From: Proteles cristata cristata
Lineage: Eukaryota; Chordata; Mammalia; Carnivora; Hyaenidae
Assembly: GCA_017311185.1 (NCBI GenBank)
Contig: JAESUZ010000424.1
Span: 124,001 to 188,000, forward strand
Direction: 5' to 3'
DNA: 64,000 nt
Part shown: positions 32,028 through 42,543 of the stretch, one piece after another
Position numbering within the stretch: position 1 is the first letter of the stretch
How the letters are laid out: every line of letters starts with the position of its first letter
Notes under the pieces: model-generated
Databases searched by the model: none
What the model saw: only the letters and a program-made list of their open reading frames with translations
What the model was told of the DNA's origin: nothing
Translations under genes and position numbers: made by a program

Positions 32028-32274
32028 CTTCTTCTCCTCCTCCTCCTCCTCCTTCTTTCTTCTTAAATATTTGAGTCTATTTATTCATCTTGAGAAAGAG
32101 CAGGAGCTCGAGCCAGGGAGGGGAGAGAGAGGGGGAGAGAAACAATCCCAAGCAGGCTCCGTGTTGTCAGCATGGAGCCTGATGTGGGGCTCGAACTCAT
32201 GAACCTGTGAGACCAGGACCTGAGCCGAAATCCAGAGCTGGGCACGTAACTGACTGAGCCACCCAGGCGCCTCC
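32028..32274 (-). mobile_element. CanSINE, minus strand, with (TCC)n tail
   Basis: The tail side has turned into a CTT/CTC simple repeat (about 32024-32068). The body and head GAGCCACCCAGGCGCC follow. Duplication CAGGCCATTTCT before against CAGGCTATTTCT after. Confidence 0.9.
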
Positions 32275-32286
32275 AGGCTATTTCTG

Positions 32287-32950
32287 AAATGGCTCCCCAT
32301 GGCCCAGAGGCAGTGGAGGGGAGGGTGCCGGGACAGGGGGTATTTACTGTGTCCTGGTGGGGGGCCGCTGATACGCTGCTTAATACATGATTTTCCATCG
32401 CCAGCCTGCTGGGCTGCTCAGAATGGACACCCTCCTTCCAATGTTTATTCCATAATGAGTGTGTTGTCCACTGCCCGCCCCCCAGCCCGGGGACAACCTG
32501 AAGTCGTGTCCAGCTTTTGCACCTAGTGGTAATGTCTCCAGGTCTCCTGATGGTGCTCACTCTGGTGTGGCCATGATCCAGGCAGGAGTGTCTCTACAGC
32601 TGGGGACAAAGTGCTAAATTATTGGTCATTGTGAGCATGGCATGGGGGAGGGGAACAGGCCCGCCGAAACCGAAATAAATGCCCATTCAAAAAATACTGG
32701 GAGGAGTAGAGTCTTCATGAAGCCACCATGGACTGGCCCCTGGTCCAGAGCACAAGCCCCCGTGGACAGGCGGAGTGACAGGGATGGCGGGTCCGGGATT
32801 CTCGCGGCATCCTGTCGCTGGCTGGCACGTTGAGCTCCTTGCCTGGTCTGATTCTGCCAAGCTCTGCCCACAGGAAGGCAGTCCCTCCTTCACGGCTCTT
32901 CTGGGCCGTTCCCTGTTGGGTGCAAGGTTCAAAGGCTATACAGTTTTAAC
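32287..32950. other. non-coding spacer
   Basis: Moderately GC-rich, several overlapping short frames, none with a domain. No repeat is recognised. Confidence 0.4.
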
Positions 32951-32954
32951 AGGT

Positions 32955-33205
32955 GAGTGAATTTCCTGTGGTTGTTGGAACAAAGAACCACAAACCCAGT
33001 GATGTAAAACAACACAGTTTTATCACCAAACAGTCTGGAGGTTAGGAATCGGACATGGGTCTTGCTGGCATCGGCAGGGGGCATTCCTTTCTGGAGGTGC
33101 TAGAGGACACTGCCCCCTGGCCTTTTGCAGCTTCTAGAAGCTGCTCACGTTCCTCAGTTCCTGGCCCTTCCAGGCAGCACTACTTCTCTGATCATTTTTC
33201 AGTCA
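32955..33205 (-). mobile_element. MLT1-like MaLR LTR fragment, minus strand
   Basis: 'ttgttggaacaaagaaccacaaacccagtgatgtaaaacaacacagttttatcacc' and 'agtctggaggttaggaatc' are the reverse of an MLT1-type 3' end. The rest of the LTR is cut short by or before the SINE at 33246. Confidence 0.7.
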
Positions 33206-33245
33206 CATCTCTTCTGTGCCCCCTCCCCTGCCTCTGTCATCCACT

Positions 33246-33466
33246 TTTTTTAAAAAAAATTATGTTTACTATTTTTAAGAGAGAGAGAGAGAGCATAAGC
33301 AGGGGAGGGGCAGAGAGAGAAAGGGAGAGAGAGAGAGAATCCCAAGCAGGCTCTGTGCTGTCAGTGGGGAGCCCAGTGTGGGGCCTGATCTCATGAATTG
33401 TGAGATCATGACCTGAGCTGAGATCAAGAGTCGGATGCTTAAAAGACTGAGCCACCCAGTGCCCCT
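33246..33466 (-). mobile_element. CanSINE, minus strand
   Basis: AAAAATTATGTTTACTATTTTTAAGAGAG tail, purine block with GAGA runs, head GAGCCACCCAGTGCCCC (one G deleted). Confidence 0.93.
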
Positions 33467-34063
33467 CAGCTTAAATTTTGAAAAAGTAAATATCAATAGA
33501 GTCATGCACACAGATACATGACCCACATGCACACAGGCTTTGGGTTCTTGATTGTTTTTAAGAGTGTAAGGGGTTCCTGAGACAAAAGTTTGGGAACCAC
33601 TGCCCCGGCCATTTAACAATGTCAGCCTTCGAGTTTGGATGGGCACCGTCAGCTCGGGGTGTCACCCGGGGGGGCCGCACCTGCTCATAAGCTCAGTGGA
33701 AGAGGAATAAACTCATGGAAGGTGTCCCTGCCTTTTTTGGGAATGGGAGGAGCCTGGGTCTGTCCACCCGGCCCTGAAGTGGGACTGGTGCTGGGGGGGA
33801 GGGGGGTTGCATCCACATTACTGGGAGTCAGGAAAAAATACAGCGTCTTGAGTCCTTTGTAAACTGGTGCTGATTCACGGCTTTGCAGTAGGCTTGAGAT
33901 TCTGTATTTATTTGAAGCCTCTGAGATAATTCCAGTGCCTGCCAGGTTTAGGAACAATCGATTAAGCTTCCAGATGGGCCCCCCTTTTTTTTTTTTTTTG
34001 AAAATCAGGAGATAGAGTTGTTAACATAGACCCTCAAAGTCTGAGCAGGTTGGAGTGGGACAA
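33467..34063. other. non-coding spacer
   Basis: No repeat or gene is recognised. A G-rich run (GGGGGGGAGGGGGG, about 33795-33808) and a T run (33984-33999) are present. Confidence 0.4.
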
Positions 34064-34077
34064 GAGGAAAGAAAAGG

Positions 34078-34307
34078 GGGCGCCTGGGTGGCTCAGTCGG
34101 TTAGGGGTCCGACTTCGGCTCAGGTCATGATCTTGCGGTTCGTGGGTTCGAGCCCCGTGTCGGGTCTGTGCTGACAGCCAGCTCAGAGCCTGGAGCCTGC
34201 TTCAGATTCTGTGTCTCCCTCTCTCTCTGACCCTCCCCTGCTCATGCTATCGCTCTCCCTCTCTCAGAAATAAATAAACCATTAAAAAATTAAAAAAAAA
34301 AAAAAAG
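34078..34307 (+). mobile_element. young CanSINE, plus strand
   Basis: GGGCGCCTGGGTGGCTCAGTCGG, GGGTTCGAGCCCCGTGTCGGG, the CTGACAGCCAGCTCAGAGCC form and an AGAAATAAATAAACC tail. Exact 14-bp duplication GAGGAAAGAAAAGG at 34064-34077 and 34308-34321. Confidence 0.96.
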
Positions 34308-34321
34308 GAGGAAAGAAAAGG

Positions 34322-34890
34322 TAGCGGAGACCAACTCGGGAGTGAGGGACTGACACATAATGGCCCCCGTCCCCTCCTTTACTTGCAAGAGTTGAGAGAT
34401 CCAGACGCTATCAGACTGATGGAGATGAACATATTTACCTGAAAATAGTTACCGATGAAGGTGGTCGGCAACCGGCTTTCTGTCTGCAGCCTCCCAGATC
34501 TCCCCACCTGCTGGGCAGGGAAAGCCTCCCTGTGGGAGCTGCCCACAGGGCACAGCCAGGAGGGCGGGAGAGAGCGAGCCAGCGTGCCGCTTCTGTCCTG
34601 TTTCCAAACCCGAAAACCCACCCATGTCACTCCTCTCCACAGGCGAGAAGGAATGAGGGAGGGGACGAGCCAGGCGCGGGCATCTACCTGAAGCCCCTCC
34701 ATATGGAAGGCTGAGGTGTGGGGAGTAGCTAACATTCCTCAAACTCTTCTACACGTGTTTGTGTGGTCGACTCTGAGCCAGGCATGGTGCTGGGGGCCAG
34801 GTTGCAATGAACACAATCCTGGCTCCGAAAGCTCATGAGTTTGCTACAGAAATGTGTTTCCTAGACCATGGACGTCCAAATCATCTGGAA
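34322..34890. other. non-coding spacer with a possible L2 relic
   Basis: 'gactctgagccaggcatggtgctgggggccaggttgcaatgaaca' (34770-34812) resembles L2 sequence. No gene is recognised. A GC-rich patch near 34480-34690 carries short frames on both strands. Confidence 0.4.
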
Positions 34891-36740
34891 TTTCACATTA
34901 ACGTGTGTTTATTGAGCACTTATTTTGAGCCAGATGCGTTCTAGGTACTTGAACATCAAGTCCCTTCCCTCGTTGGCTTCCATTGTAGTGGGGATAGTAT
35001 GTACTATGTCAGCTGATGATGAGTACTGTGGACAAAAATCAGTGAAGCAAGGGGGCTGGAGAAATCTATGGAGATGGGGTGGTGGGCTTGTTATTTTATA
35101 TAAAGTGATCAGGAGTTGCCTCAGTGAAGGGGTATTTGAACAGCGTCCTGAAGAACTTGAGAGAAGCATGTGGATATCTGGCAAACAGGGCTCCAGGGAA
35201 CAGGAACATCATATGCAAAGGCCCTGTGGCCTGAGTGTGATTATCATACTCATGGAACAGCTGAGGGAGGTCATATGCCTGGAGGGTAGGGGACAAAGAG
35301 GAAAAGGGGTAGATGATGGAGTAAGAGAGGTATGGAGAGATCAAGCAGGCCCTGGTAGGATAAGCATATTTCGACCTCCGTTTTGAGGGGACAGTTCTGG
35401 TTTGCGTGGGAAAGTTGAAGAACTTGGTAGCTATTGTCGTAATTTGGGGAGTGGAGAGGTAATGGTGGCTTAGGCGGGAGTGCTGGTGTTGGCTGAGCTA
35501 AGAAATGGTCAGATTCTGGAGGTTTTCTGCAGCACAGCTGATAGAATTTGATGACTGATTAGAGGTGAGAGGAGGTGTAAGAACACAGTCGGGGCTGACT
35601 CCACGGGTTTCTGGCTTAGCACCTGGACAGATGAAGCTGCCCTGAGACGGTGAGATTCTGGGAACAGCATGTTTGGGAGGGTAGTGGGACATGACCTGTG
35701 AAGGGCTGAGTTTGACGCTAGTTGGACATCTGCATGGAGACTGTGTGTGTCCAAAGCTAGAGATCAGAGGAGCAGGAGAGAGGGATCAGGAGGTTCAGTG
35801 AGATCGTCTAGGGGTGAGCGCTAGTGGAAAAGAGAATTGAAGCCTGGGTTCTGAGACAACTTGACCTTCAAAGGTCTTGGGGCTGACAGAAGGAGCCAGT
35901 GAGTCAGAGGAGAATCAAGAGCAGGTGTCCTGGGCCACATGAACAAAGTGTTTCAAGAGATGGTGACCAGCTTTGTCAAATACAGCTCAAAGTCAAGGTG
36001 AAGACAGAACGTCCCACTGGCTGTCGCCACACGGAGGCCCCAGTGCCTTTGCTGAGCTGTTTCAGGAGTTGAGAAGCCAAAAGCCGTGGGGTGTGTTCAC
36101 GGGAGAATCATGAATGCCGTGGGAGAGAACGAGGAGGAGCCATTCTCTCGAGGCGTTTGAGGAGAGGGGAGGTGGCTGGGGTGGGGACTGTGGGATCAAG
36201 CTCATTCACCCCCACGTATGTGCTGAGTACTTACCGTTGTCTCAGGAGCGCCAGTCAGAGAATCCTCACCATGGCGCAGCGCAGTTCTAGTCAAGGCAGG
36301 CAGCTAACAAGCACTTTTCACTTACACTTACGAGATGGCTAATGTGGCGGATACAGGCGGGGTGGGGGGAGAGTAAGGAGCTTCACATATGAATGGCGGG
36401 GAGAGGGGTTGGAGTTTCAACAGCGTGGTTGAGGAAGCCTGATGGTGAAGGTGGTATCTGAGGCAGACCTGCAGGAAGTGTAGACGGTGGCCACGTGGAC
36501 ACCATGGGGAAGGACCCCTGCATAGGGGACAGTTGCTTCTGTAACAGCCGCGGGTCGGAGTGTGGCTGGAGGGGCATCGGCTAATGAGGAGGCAGGTCCT
36601 AGAGGTAGAGGGGGCGCTGGGAGGTTTGTGTAAATGGGGCGGGGGTCTTGGAGACCTTTGCGATGGTTTTAGCCTTTACTCTGAGTGACACAGGGAACTT
36701 CCGGACGACAGAGGGGTTGGCGGGGTGAGATTATAGGTGT
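34891..36740. mobile_element. old mammalian interspersed repeat sequence, family unresolved
   Basis: Several blocks resemble a long-known old repeat pattern: 'gtgtttattgagcacttattttgagccag' at the start (L2/MIR-like), then 'cagtgaaggggtatttgaacagcgtcctgaagaacttgagagaagcatgtggatatctgg', 'ggaacaggaacatcatatgcaaaggccctgtggcctgagtgtg' and, near 36640-36700, 'gagacctttgcgatggttttagcctttactctgagtgacacagg'. Two copies, or one copy broken by insertion, would explain the spread. No gene is seen; the 153-residue frame at 34925-35386 runs through these blocks. Confidence 0.4.
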
Positions 36741-36755
36741 TGGCGCTTGAAACCA

Positions 36756-37205
36756 GGTTGCATTAGGGCTCCCCAGAGACACAGACCCAGTGGGCTAGAT
36801 ACTGTCTCTATCTATATATCAAGAGAGATTTGTGTTAAGGCATTGGCTCGCACAATTGTAGAGCCTCGTGCATCTGGTATCTTCAGGGCAGACCATATGC
36901 CTGGAGGACCCCCCCTCCCCGGGGAGGAGTTGCTGTGCAGCTCAGGTCTGAAGACAGTCCGGAGGGACCATTGTCTCTTCCTTGGGGCGTTTCCGTCTCC
37001 AGCTTTTTTCTCTGAGGCCTGCAACTGATGGAATGAGGCCCACCCCCATTATGGAGAGTAATCTGCTTTACTCAAAATCTACTGTTTAGTTGTTAATCTT
37101 ATCTAAGGAATACCATCACAGCAACATCTAGACTAGCGTTTGACCAAATATCTGGGTTCTGTGCCTGGCCGGGTGGACATATAAAATTCATTCTCACCAC
37201 AGTGT
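36756..37205. mobile_element. old LTR-like or transposon relic
   Basis: Ordered blocks 'ttagggctccccagagacacagaccca', 'catctggtatcttcagggc', 'actgatggaatgaggcccacccccattatggagagtaatctgctttactcaaaatctactgttta', 'gttaatcttatct' and 'gaccaaatatctgggttc...ggacatataaaattcat' match a common old mammalian repeat whose family name I cannot give with confidence. Its full-length order is preserved. Confidence 0.6.
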
Positions 37206-37989
37206 GAAAAGGTGCTGGCCTCTGGTACCAAAGCACCTATCTCTCTAGGTTCTTATAACCTGGCTGGGAGGCAGGGGCCGTCACAGACTAAAAACCATGG
37301 TGTGTCTCTGCCTGAACGTGCATGATACTGTCGTCTCATGAGGATGCTGCTTGGCCCCATGAACATCAAAACTGTACCAGCTGGTCCCCTCAGTTCTCAC
37401 AGAATCCCCACGGAGCTCGGGTGTGGCTCCGTCCTCAGACCCGAGCCACAGTTTAGGGCATGGATATTATTTGGGAGATTTGTCCTGATCTTCCCTCCTT
37501 GGCTCTCTTCTGAGATGCGGTACAGTCTTCCGTGGGTCTTCCTTCTCTATTGACTAAAATAAGGGAAAGAGAAGAAACCCCCCTAAAATCCTTATGTAAC
37601 TCAACTCTTACGAATCCCCCTCCCTGAGGAATTCCCCATCTTACTTCAGATGTCCAGGGGTGTCCTTATGTGTTTGACTCCCATTTGGCTTGGCTTGGGG
37701 CTCAGGATATTTGCCTGAGAGACTCACCATTCCCTCCACCCTTGAGGAAGTCCACGGAGCTGCTAGTCTGGCCGTGAACCAGAGAGGCAGGATGGGAAGA
37801 ATTTGGCCAGAGCCAGGAAAGAGGGGGGTGGAGGGGGAGTCCCCACAGAGACTTCTGTGGAAGTCTGTGTCAGAAGTCCCTCGATAGCCTCGGGGCAGCA
37901 GAAGGGAGGGGCTTTTGAGAAACTTTGCTCTGGGTTATAATTCAAACCCCCTTTAATATTCTTGGAGACATGCAGGCAATAATTAGATT
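37206..37989. other. non-coding spacer
   Basis: No gene or repeat is recognised. Confidence 0.4.
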
Positions 37990-38055
37990 TCTTTCTATGG
38001 AAATATAGTTGACACACAATGTTATATCTGTTTTAGGTGTATAATAATTAGAATT
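37990..38055 (-). mobile_element. LINE-1 3' UTR fragment
   Basis: 'ctatggaaatatagttgacacacaatgttatatctgttttaggtgtataataatt' is the antisense of the L1M 3' UTR motif ending in '...attgtgtgtcaactatatt'. Only about 65 bp remain. Confidence 0.65.
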
Positions 38056-38159
38056 TTTTGAAACCACTTTTGGCTCCATGTACACAGGACTCCATGGGGA
38101 GATTGAGCCACGAGGACTCTAGCTTTTGAAGCAGGGTTACAAATGTCTCCTTGATCACG

Positions 38160-38345
38160 TGTGGTAGACAAAGTAAGAAGGTTTTGCAATCAGACACAGC
38201 CTCACCATCTGGCTCGGTGACCTACAGTGAGATGCTTCTCAAAGCTGTAGTTTTCGTCTTCCGTTAGGTGGGGTGAATCACGCCACCCTGTGAGGTTGTT
38301 ACGGGGATAGAGTGAGATGAGGCATGCAGCGTGGCACACGGGACT
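38160..38345 (+). mobile_element. MIR-like relic
   Basis: 'gttttgcaatcagacacagcctcaccatctggctcggtgacctacagtgagatgcttctcaaagc', 'ggtggggtgaatcacgccaccctgtgaggttgttacggggatagagtgagatgaggcatgcagc' follow MIR order with heavy divergence. Confidence 0.55.
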
Positions 38346-38690
38346 TACCCAGAAACGGTTACTAAGCCTTCCCTCAGGCTTTCCATTGTCCTGCCCAGCC
38401 CACCGTCTACATGGACCTGCGGAGATTTTCCACTTCTGCTAATGGGGACCTTCTATAGACCTCTGACTCTTGGCATGGCGTTTGCTGCTGAGGGGAATGG
38501 GGGCTACGGAGGTGCCAGTTATTTGGAACAAAGATGGAAGAGCAGTATGTTTCCCGTGCCTTTTGCACAGACATTCCCAGTGAAGCTGGGAACTGGGGAG
38601 ATGTAGAGGCGAGCCTAAACTGGAAGACCATTCGCTGAATGAGGAGAGGCTGAGACGTTACAGCTCCTCCTGTGTGCTGGAAGGGTTTAT
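38346..38690. other. non-coding spacer
   Basis: No gene or repeat is recognised. Confidence 0.4.
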
Positions 38691-38700
38691 TCTTTATTCT

Positions 38701-38921
38701 TATTATTTTTAATGCTTATGTACTTTTTTTTGAGAAAGAGAGAGAGAGACAGAGCGCAAGAAGGGGAGGGGCAGGGAGAGAGGGAGACACAGAATCCAAA
38801 GCAGGCTCCAGGCTCTGAGCTGTCAGCACAGAGGCCGACGCGGGGCTCGAACTCACAGACCAAGATATCATGACCTGAGCTGAAGTCGGACGCTTAACCA
38901 CTGAGCCTCCCAGGCACCCCT
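38701..38921 (-). mobile_element. CanSINE, minus strand
   Basis: TTTTAATGCTTATGTACTTTTTTTTGAGA tail, body, then GAGCCTCCCAGGCACCCC head. Confidence 0.93.
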
Positions 38922-39218
38922 CTCCTTTATCATAATTAATGATTCTTAGAGTTGCTGTTAATGGGCCATCCTATCAAGACTGCTCATGTGATTGACACTT
39001 CATAATCAGGTATTTCCAAAATGCCAGTGCTTCCCTCCTTAGCAACAGAATTGCTTGGAGACTAGCACCACCTTGTGGAGAATCCTAAAAAGAGTGAAAT
39101 TGGTGTATTGCTAGAGGTTAAGGAATTGAGGCGAAGTAAATTTGAATTTTAATTTTTTTTTCAGGAAATGCCTTGAAGTTATATATAATTAGACCATGCA
39201 TTTTAAGTGAAACTTTCA
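38922..39218. other. non-coding spacer
   Basis: About 300 AT-rich bases with nothing recognised. Confidence 0.4.
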
Positions 39219-39229
39219 CATATATATTT

Positions 39230-39342
39230 TTAAAGTTTATTCTTCTTTCTTAGTTATCTCTACATCTAACATGGGGCTCAAACTTGGCGGCCCTGAGATC
39301 AAGAGTCACGTGCTTTTGCAACTGAGCCAGCCAAGCACCCCT
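39230..39342 (-). mobile_element. short-type CanSINE, minus strand
   Basis: TTTAAAGTTTATTCTTCTTTCTTAGTTATCTCTAC, ATGGGGCTCAAAC, then GAGCCAGCCAAGCACCCC head. Confidence 0.88.
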
Positions 39343-41255
39343 TATAAATATTTTATACATGATGAGATCACTTTGTCAGGTGATACTGACTCTGTAATTG
39401 TACTACTATCTTAAAAAAAAACAAAATGAGGCACCTCCAGGTGGCTTAGCCTTAATTTCTTCTTGGAAAATGTGATCTATTTATTTATTTATGTTATATG
39501 ATTTTATTGTTTTATATGATAAGTGTACTCTTTAATTCCCATCACCTATTCCACCCATTCCCCCACTCACCTCCTTCCTCTTTGGTAACCATCACTGTGT
39601 TCTCTAGAGTTAAGAGTCTGTTTCTTGGTTTGTCTCTCTTTTTCCCTTTACTCATTTGTTTTGCTTCTTAAATTCCACATATGAATGAGGTCATATGGTT
39701 TTTTGTCTTTCTCTGAATGACGTTATACTCTCTAGCTCTATCCATGTTGTTACAAGTGGCTAGTTTTCATTCTTTTTTATGATAATAATATTCCATTATA
39801 TGTACATATACTACATCTTCATCCATTTAGCTATTGATGGACACGCGGGCTGCTTCCCTAGTTTAGTTACTGTAAATAATGCTGCAGTAAACATAGGGCT
39901 GCATGTATCCCTTTGAATTAGTGGTTTTGGGGGGTATTTTTTTGGGGGGTAAATACCTAGTAGTGCTATTACTGGATCATAGGGTAGTTCTAGTTTTAAC
40001 ATTTTGAGGAATCTTCGTACTCTCTCCCACAGTGGCCACACTAGTTTGCATCCCCACCACCAGTGCGTGAGGATTCCTTTTTCTCCACATCCTCGCCAAT
40101 GCTTGTTGTTTTTTGTGTTTTTGACTTTGGTCATTCTGACAGATGCGAGGTGCTATCTCATTGCGGTTTTGATTTGCATTTCTCTGATGATGAGTGATGT
40201 TGAGCATCTTTTCACGTGTCTGTCAGCCATCTGGATGTCTTCTTTGGGGAGTGTCTGTTCATATGTTCTGCCCATTTTTTAATTGGGTTTTGTTTTTTTG
40301 GTGTTGAGTTACATCAGTTCTTTATGTATTTTGGATACTAACCCTTTATTGGGTATGTCATTTGCAAATATCTTCTCCTCTTCCATAAGTTACTTTTTAG
40401 TTTTGTTGATTTTTTCTTTGCTGCACAGAAGCTTTTTATTTTAATGTAATCCAAGTAATTTATTTTTGCTTTTATTTCCCTTTCCTCAGGAAACATATCT
40501 AGAAAAATATCTCTGTGGCCAATGTCAGAGAAATTACTGCCTGTGCTCTCTTCAGGGTTTTTATGGTTTTAGGTCTCACATTTAGGTGTTTAATCTATTT
40601 TGAATTTATTTTTGTGTATGGTTTAAGAAAGCAGTCCAGTTTCATTCTTTTCCATGTAGTTGTCCAGTTTTCCCAACACTATTTATTGAAAACTGTCTTT
40701 TCCCCATTGTGTATTCTTGGCTTCTTTATTAAAGATTAACTGACCATATGATTGTGGGTTTATTTCTGCAGTTTCTGTTCTATTCTCTGGATCTACATGT
40801 CCATTTTTACGCCAGGACCATACTGTTTTAACAACTGCCACTTTGTAATATAATTTGAAATCTGGAATTGTGATACCTCCACTTTTGTTTTTCTTTTTCG
40901 AGATTGCTTTAGCTATTTGAGGTCTTTTGTGGTTCCATACAGATTTTAGGATTTTTTTGTACTAGTTCTTATGAAAAATGCTATTGGTCTTTTGATAGGG
41001 ATTACATTAAATATGTAGATTGCTTTGGGTAATATAAACATTTTAATAACATTTGTTCTTCCAGTCTATGAGCATGGAATGTCTTTCCATTTCTTTACAT
41101 TGTCTTGAGTTTCTTTTATCAGTATCTTAGAGTTTTCAGAGTACGTCTTTTACCTCTTTGGTTAAGTTTATTCCTAGATATTTTGTTTTGGTGCAATAGT
41201 GAATGGGATTTTTTTCTTTAATTAATTAACTAATTCTTTTATTTTTTAGAGAGTG

Positions 41256-41258
<3 letters not shown>

Positions 41259-41297
<39 letters not shown>
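41259..41297. repeat. (GT)19 microsatellite
   Basis: Thirty-nine perfect bases of alternating GT within a SINE tail. Confidence 0.97.
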
Positions 41298-41299
<2 letters not shown>

Positions 41300-41320
41300 A
41301 GCAGGGCAGGGGACAGAAGA

Positions 41321-41322
<2 letters not shown>

Positions 41323-41369
<47 letters not shown>

Positions 41370-41380
41370 GAGAGAGAGAG
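41323..41380. repeat. (AG)n microsatellite
   Basis: Fifty-eight bases of AG with a short GGGAG interruption. It arose in the SINE's own pyrimidine-rich block. Confidence 0.95.
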
Positions 41381-42024
41381 AATCACAAGCAGGCTCCATG
41401 CTCAGTGTGGAGCCCAATGCTGGTCTCCATCCCACCACCTTGGGATCATGACCTGAGCCGAAATCAAGAGTTGGACACTCAACCAAATTAGCCACCCAGG
41501 TGCCCTTGGATTGTTTTCTTAATGTCACTTCCTGCTGCTTTATTATTAGTGTATAGAAATGCGATAGATTTCTGTACGTTGATTTTGTATCCTGTGACTG
41601 TACTGAATTCATTTATCAGTTTTAGTAGTTTTTTTTGTGGAGTCTTTAAGGTTTGCTATATAGAGTATCATACCATCTGCACATAGAGCTTTATTTCTTC
41701 CTTACCGTTTTGAATGCCTTTTATTTCTGTTTGTTGTCTAATTGCTGTGGCTAGGAATTCCAGTACAATGTTGAATAAAAGTGGTGAGAATGGACATCGT
41801 TGTCTTGTTCCTGACCTTCAGGGAAAAGTTCTAGGTTTTCAGCACTGAGTATGATGTTGGCTGTGGGTTTTTCGTATAAGACCTTTATTATGTTGAGGTA
41901 TGTTCCCTCTAAATCTACTTTGCAGAGATTTTTCCCTTTTGTTTGTTTTTTTGTTTTTCTCTTTTTTTAAAGTTTATTTTTTATTAAAATCTTTTTTAAT
42001 GTTTATTTTTTTTATTTAAAAAAA

Positions 42025-42237
42025 TTTTTTTAATGTTTTATTTATTTCTAGGAGAGAGAGAGAGAGACAGCGTGAGCAGGGGAGGGTCAGAGAGAGAGGG
42101 AGTCACAGACTCTGAAAAAGGCTCCAGGCTCTGAGCTGTCAGCACAGAGCCCAACGCGGGGCTGGAACCCACGAACCGCGAGATCATGCCCTAAGCGAAA
42201 GTTGGATGCTTAACCGACTAAGCCACCCAGGCACCCC
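42025..42237 (-). mobile_element. young CanSINE, minus strand, outermost of three stacked copies
   Basis: Tail TATTTATTTCTAGGAGAGAG and head AGCCACCCAGGCACCCC, abutting the tail of the next copy directly. The GCGGGGCTGGAACCCACGAACCGCGAG segment keeps its CpGs, a sign of youth. Confidence 0.92.
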
Positions 42238-42440
42238 TAATGTTTATTTATTTTTGAGAGAAAGACAGAGACAGAGTGTGAGTCGGGCAAGGGTAGAGAG
42301 AGAGGGACACAGATCTGAAGCAGGCTCCAGGCTCTGGGATGTCAGCACAGAACCCAATGCAGGGCTTGAACCCAAGGACCGCAACATCATGACCTGAGCC
42401 CAAGTCAGACACTTAACCCACTGAGCCACCCAGGTGCCCC
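42238..42440 (-). mobile_element. CanSINE, minus strand, middle of three
   Basis: AATGTTTATTTATTTTTGAGA tail begins at the head of the preceding copy. It ends GAGCCACCCAGGTGCCCC against the tail of a short SINE. Confidence 0.92.
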
Positions 42441-42543
42441 TAAAGAAGTTTATTTAAGTACTCTCTATGCCCATTGTGGGGCTCAAAGTCACAAATCTGA
42501 GATCAACAGGCACATGCTCTTCTCACTGAGCCTGTCAGGCACC
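42441..42543 (-). mobile_element. short-type CanSINE, minus strand, innermost of three
   Basis: AAGAAGTTTATTTAAGTACTCTCTATGCCC to head GAGCCTGTCAGGCACCCC. L1 sequence resumes at once (AGCAGAGGGTTTTTTAATGG), and the L1 also reads TTGCAGAG just before the stack (near 41921), a likely short duplication. Confidence 0.85.

Larger units (their letters stand above)
41236..41508 (-). mobile_element. CanSINE, minus strand, with (GT)19 and (AG)n, inside the L1
   Basis: Tail side holds (GT)19 at 41259-41297, then a 58-bp AG tract (41323-41380, two interruptions) where the SINE's pyrimidine block lies, then AATCACAAGCAGGCTCCATG and a head ATTAGCCACCCAGGTGCCC. Confidence 0.92.

Noticed and set aside
34925..35386. 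A 153-residue plus-strand open frame
   Set aside because: It is a chance frame through old repeat-like sequence.
41226..41612. A 128-residue frame rich in Ser-Leu and His-Thr
   Set aside because: It is a translation of the (GT)n and (AG)n microsatellites in a SINE.
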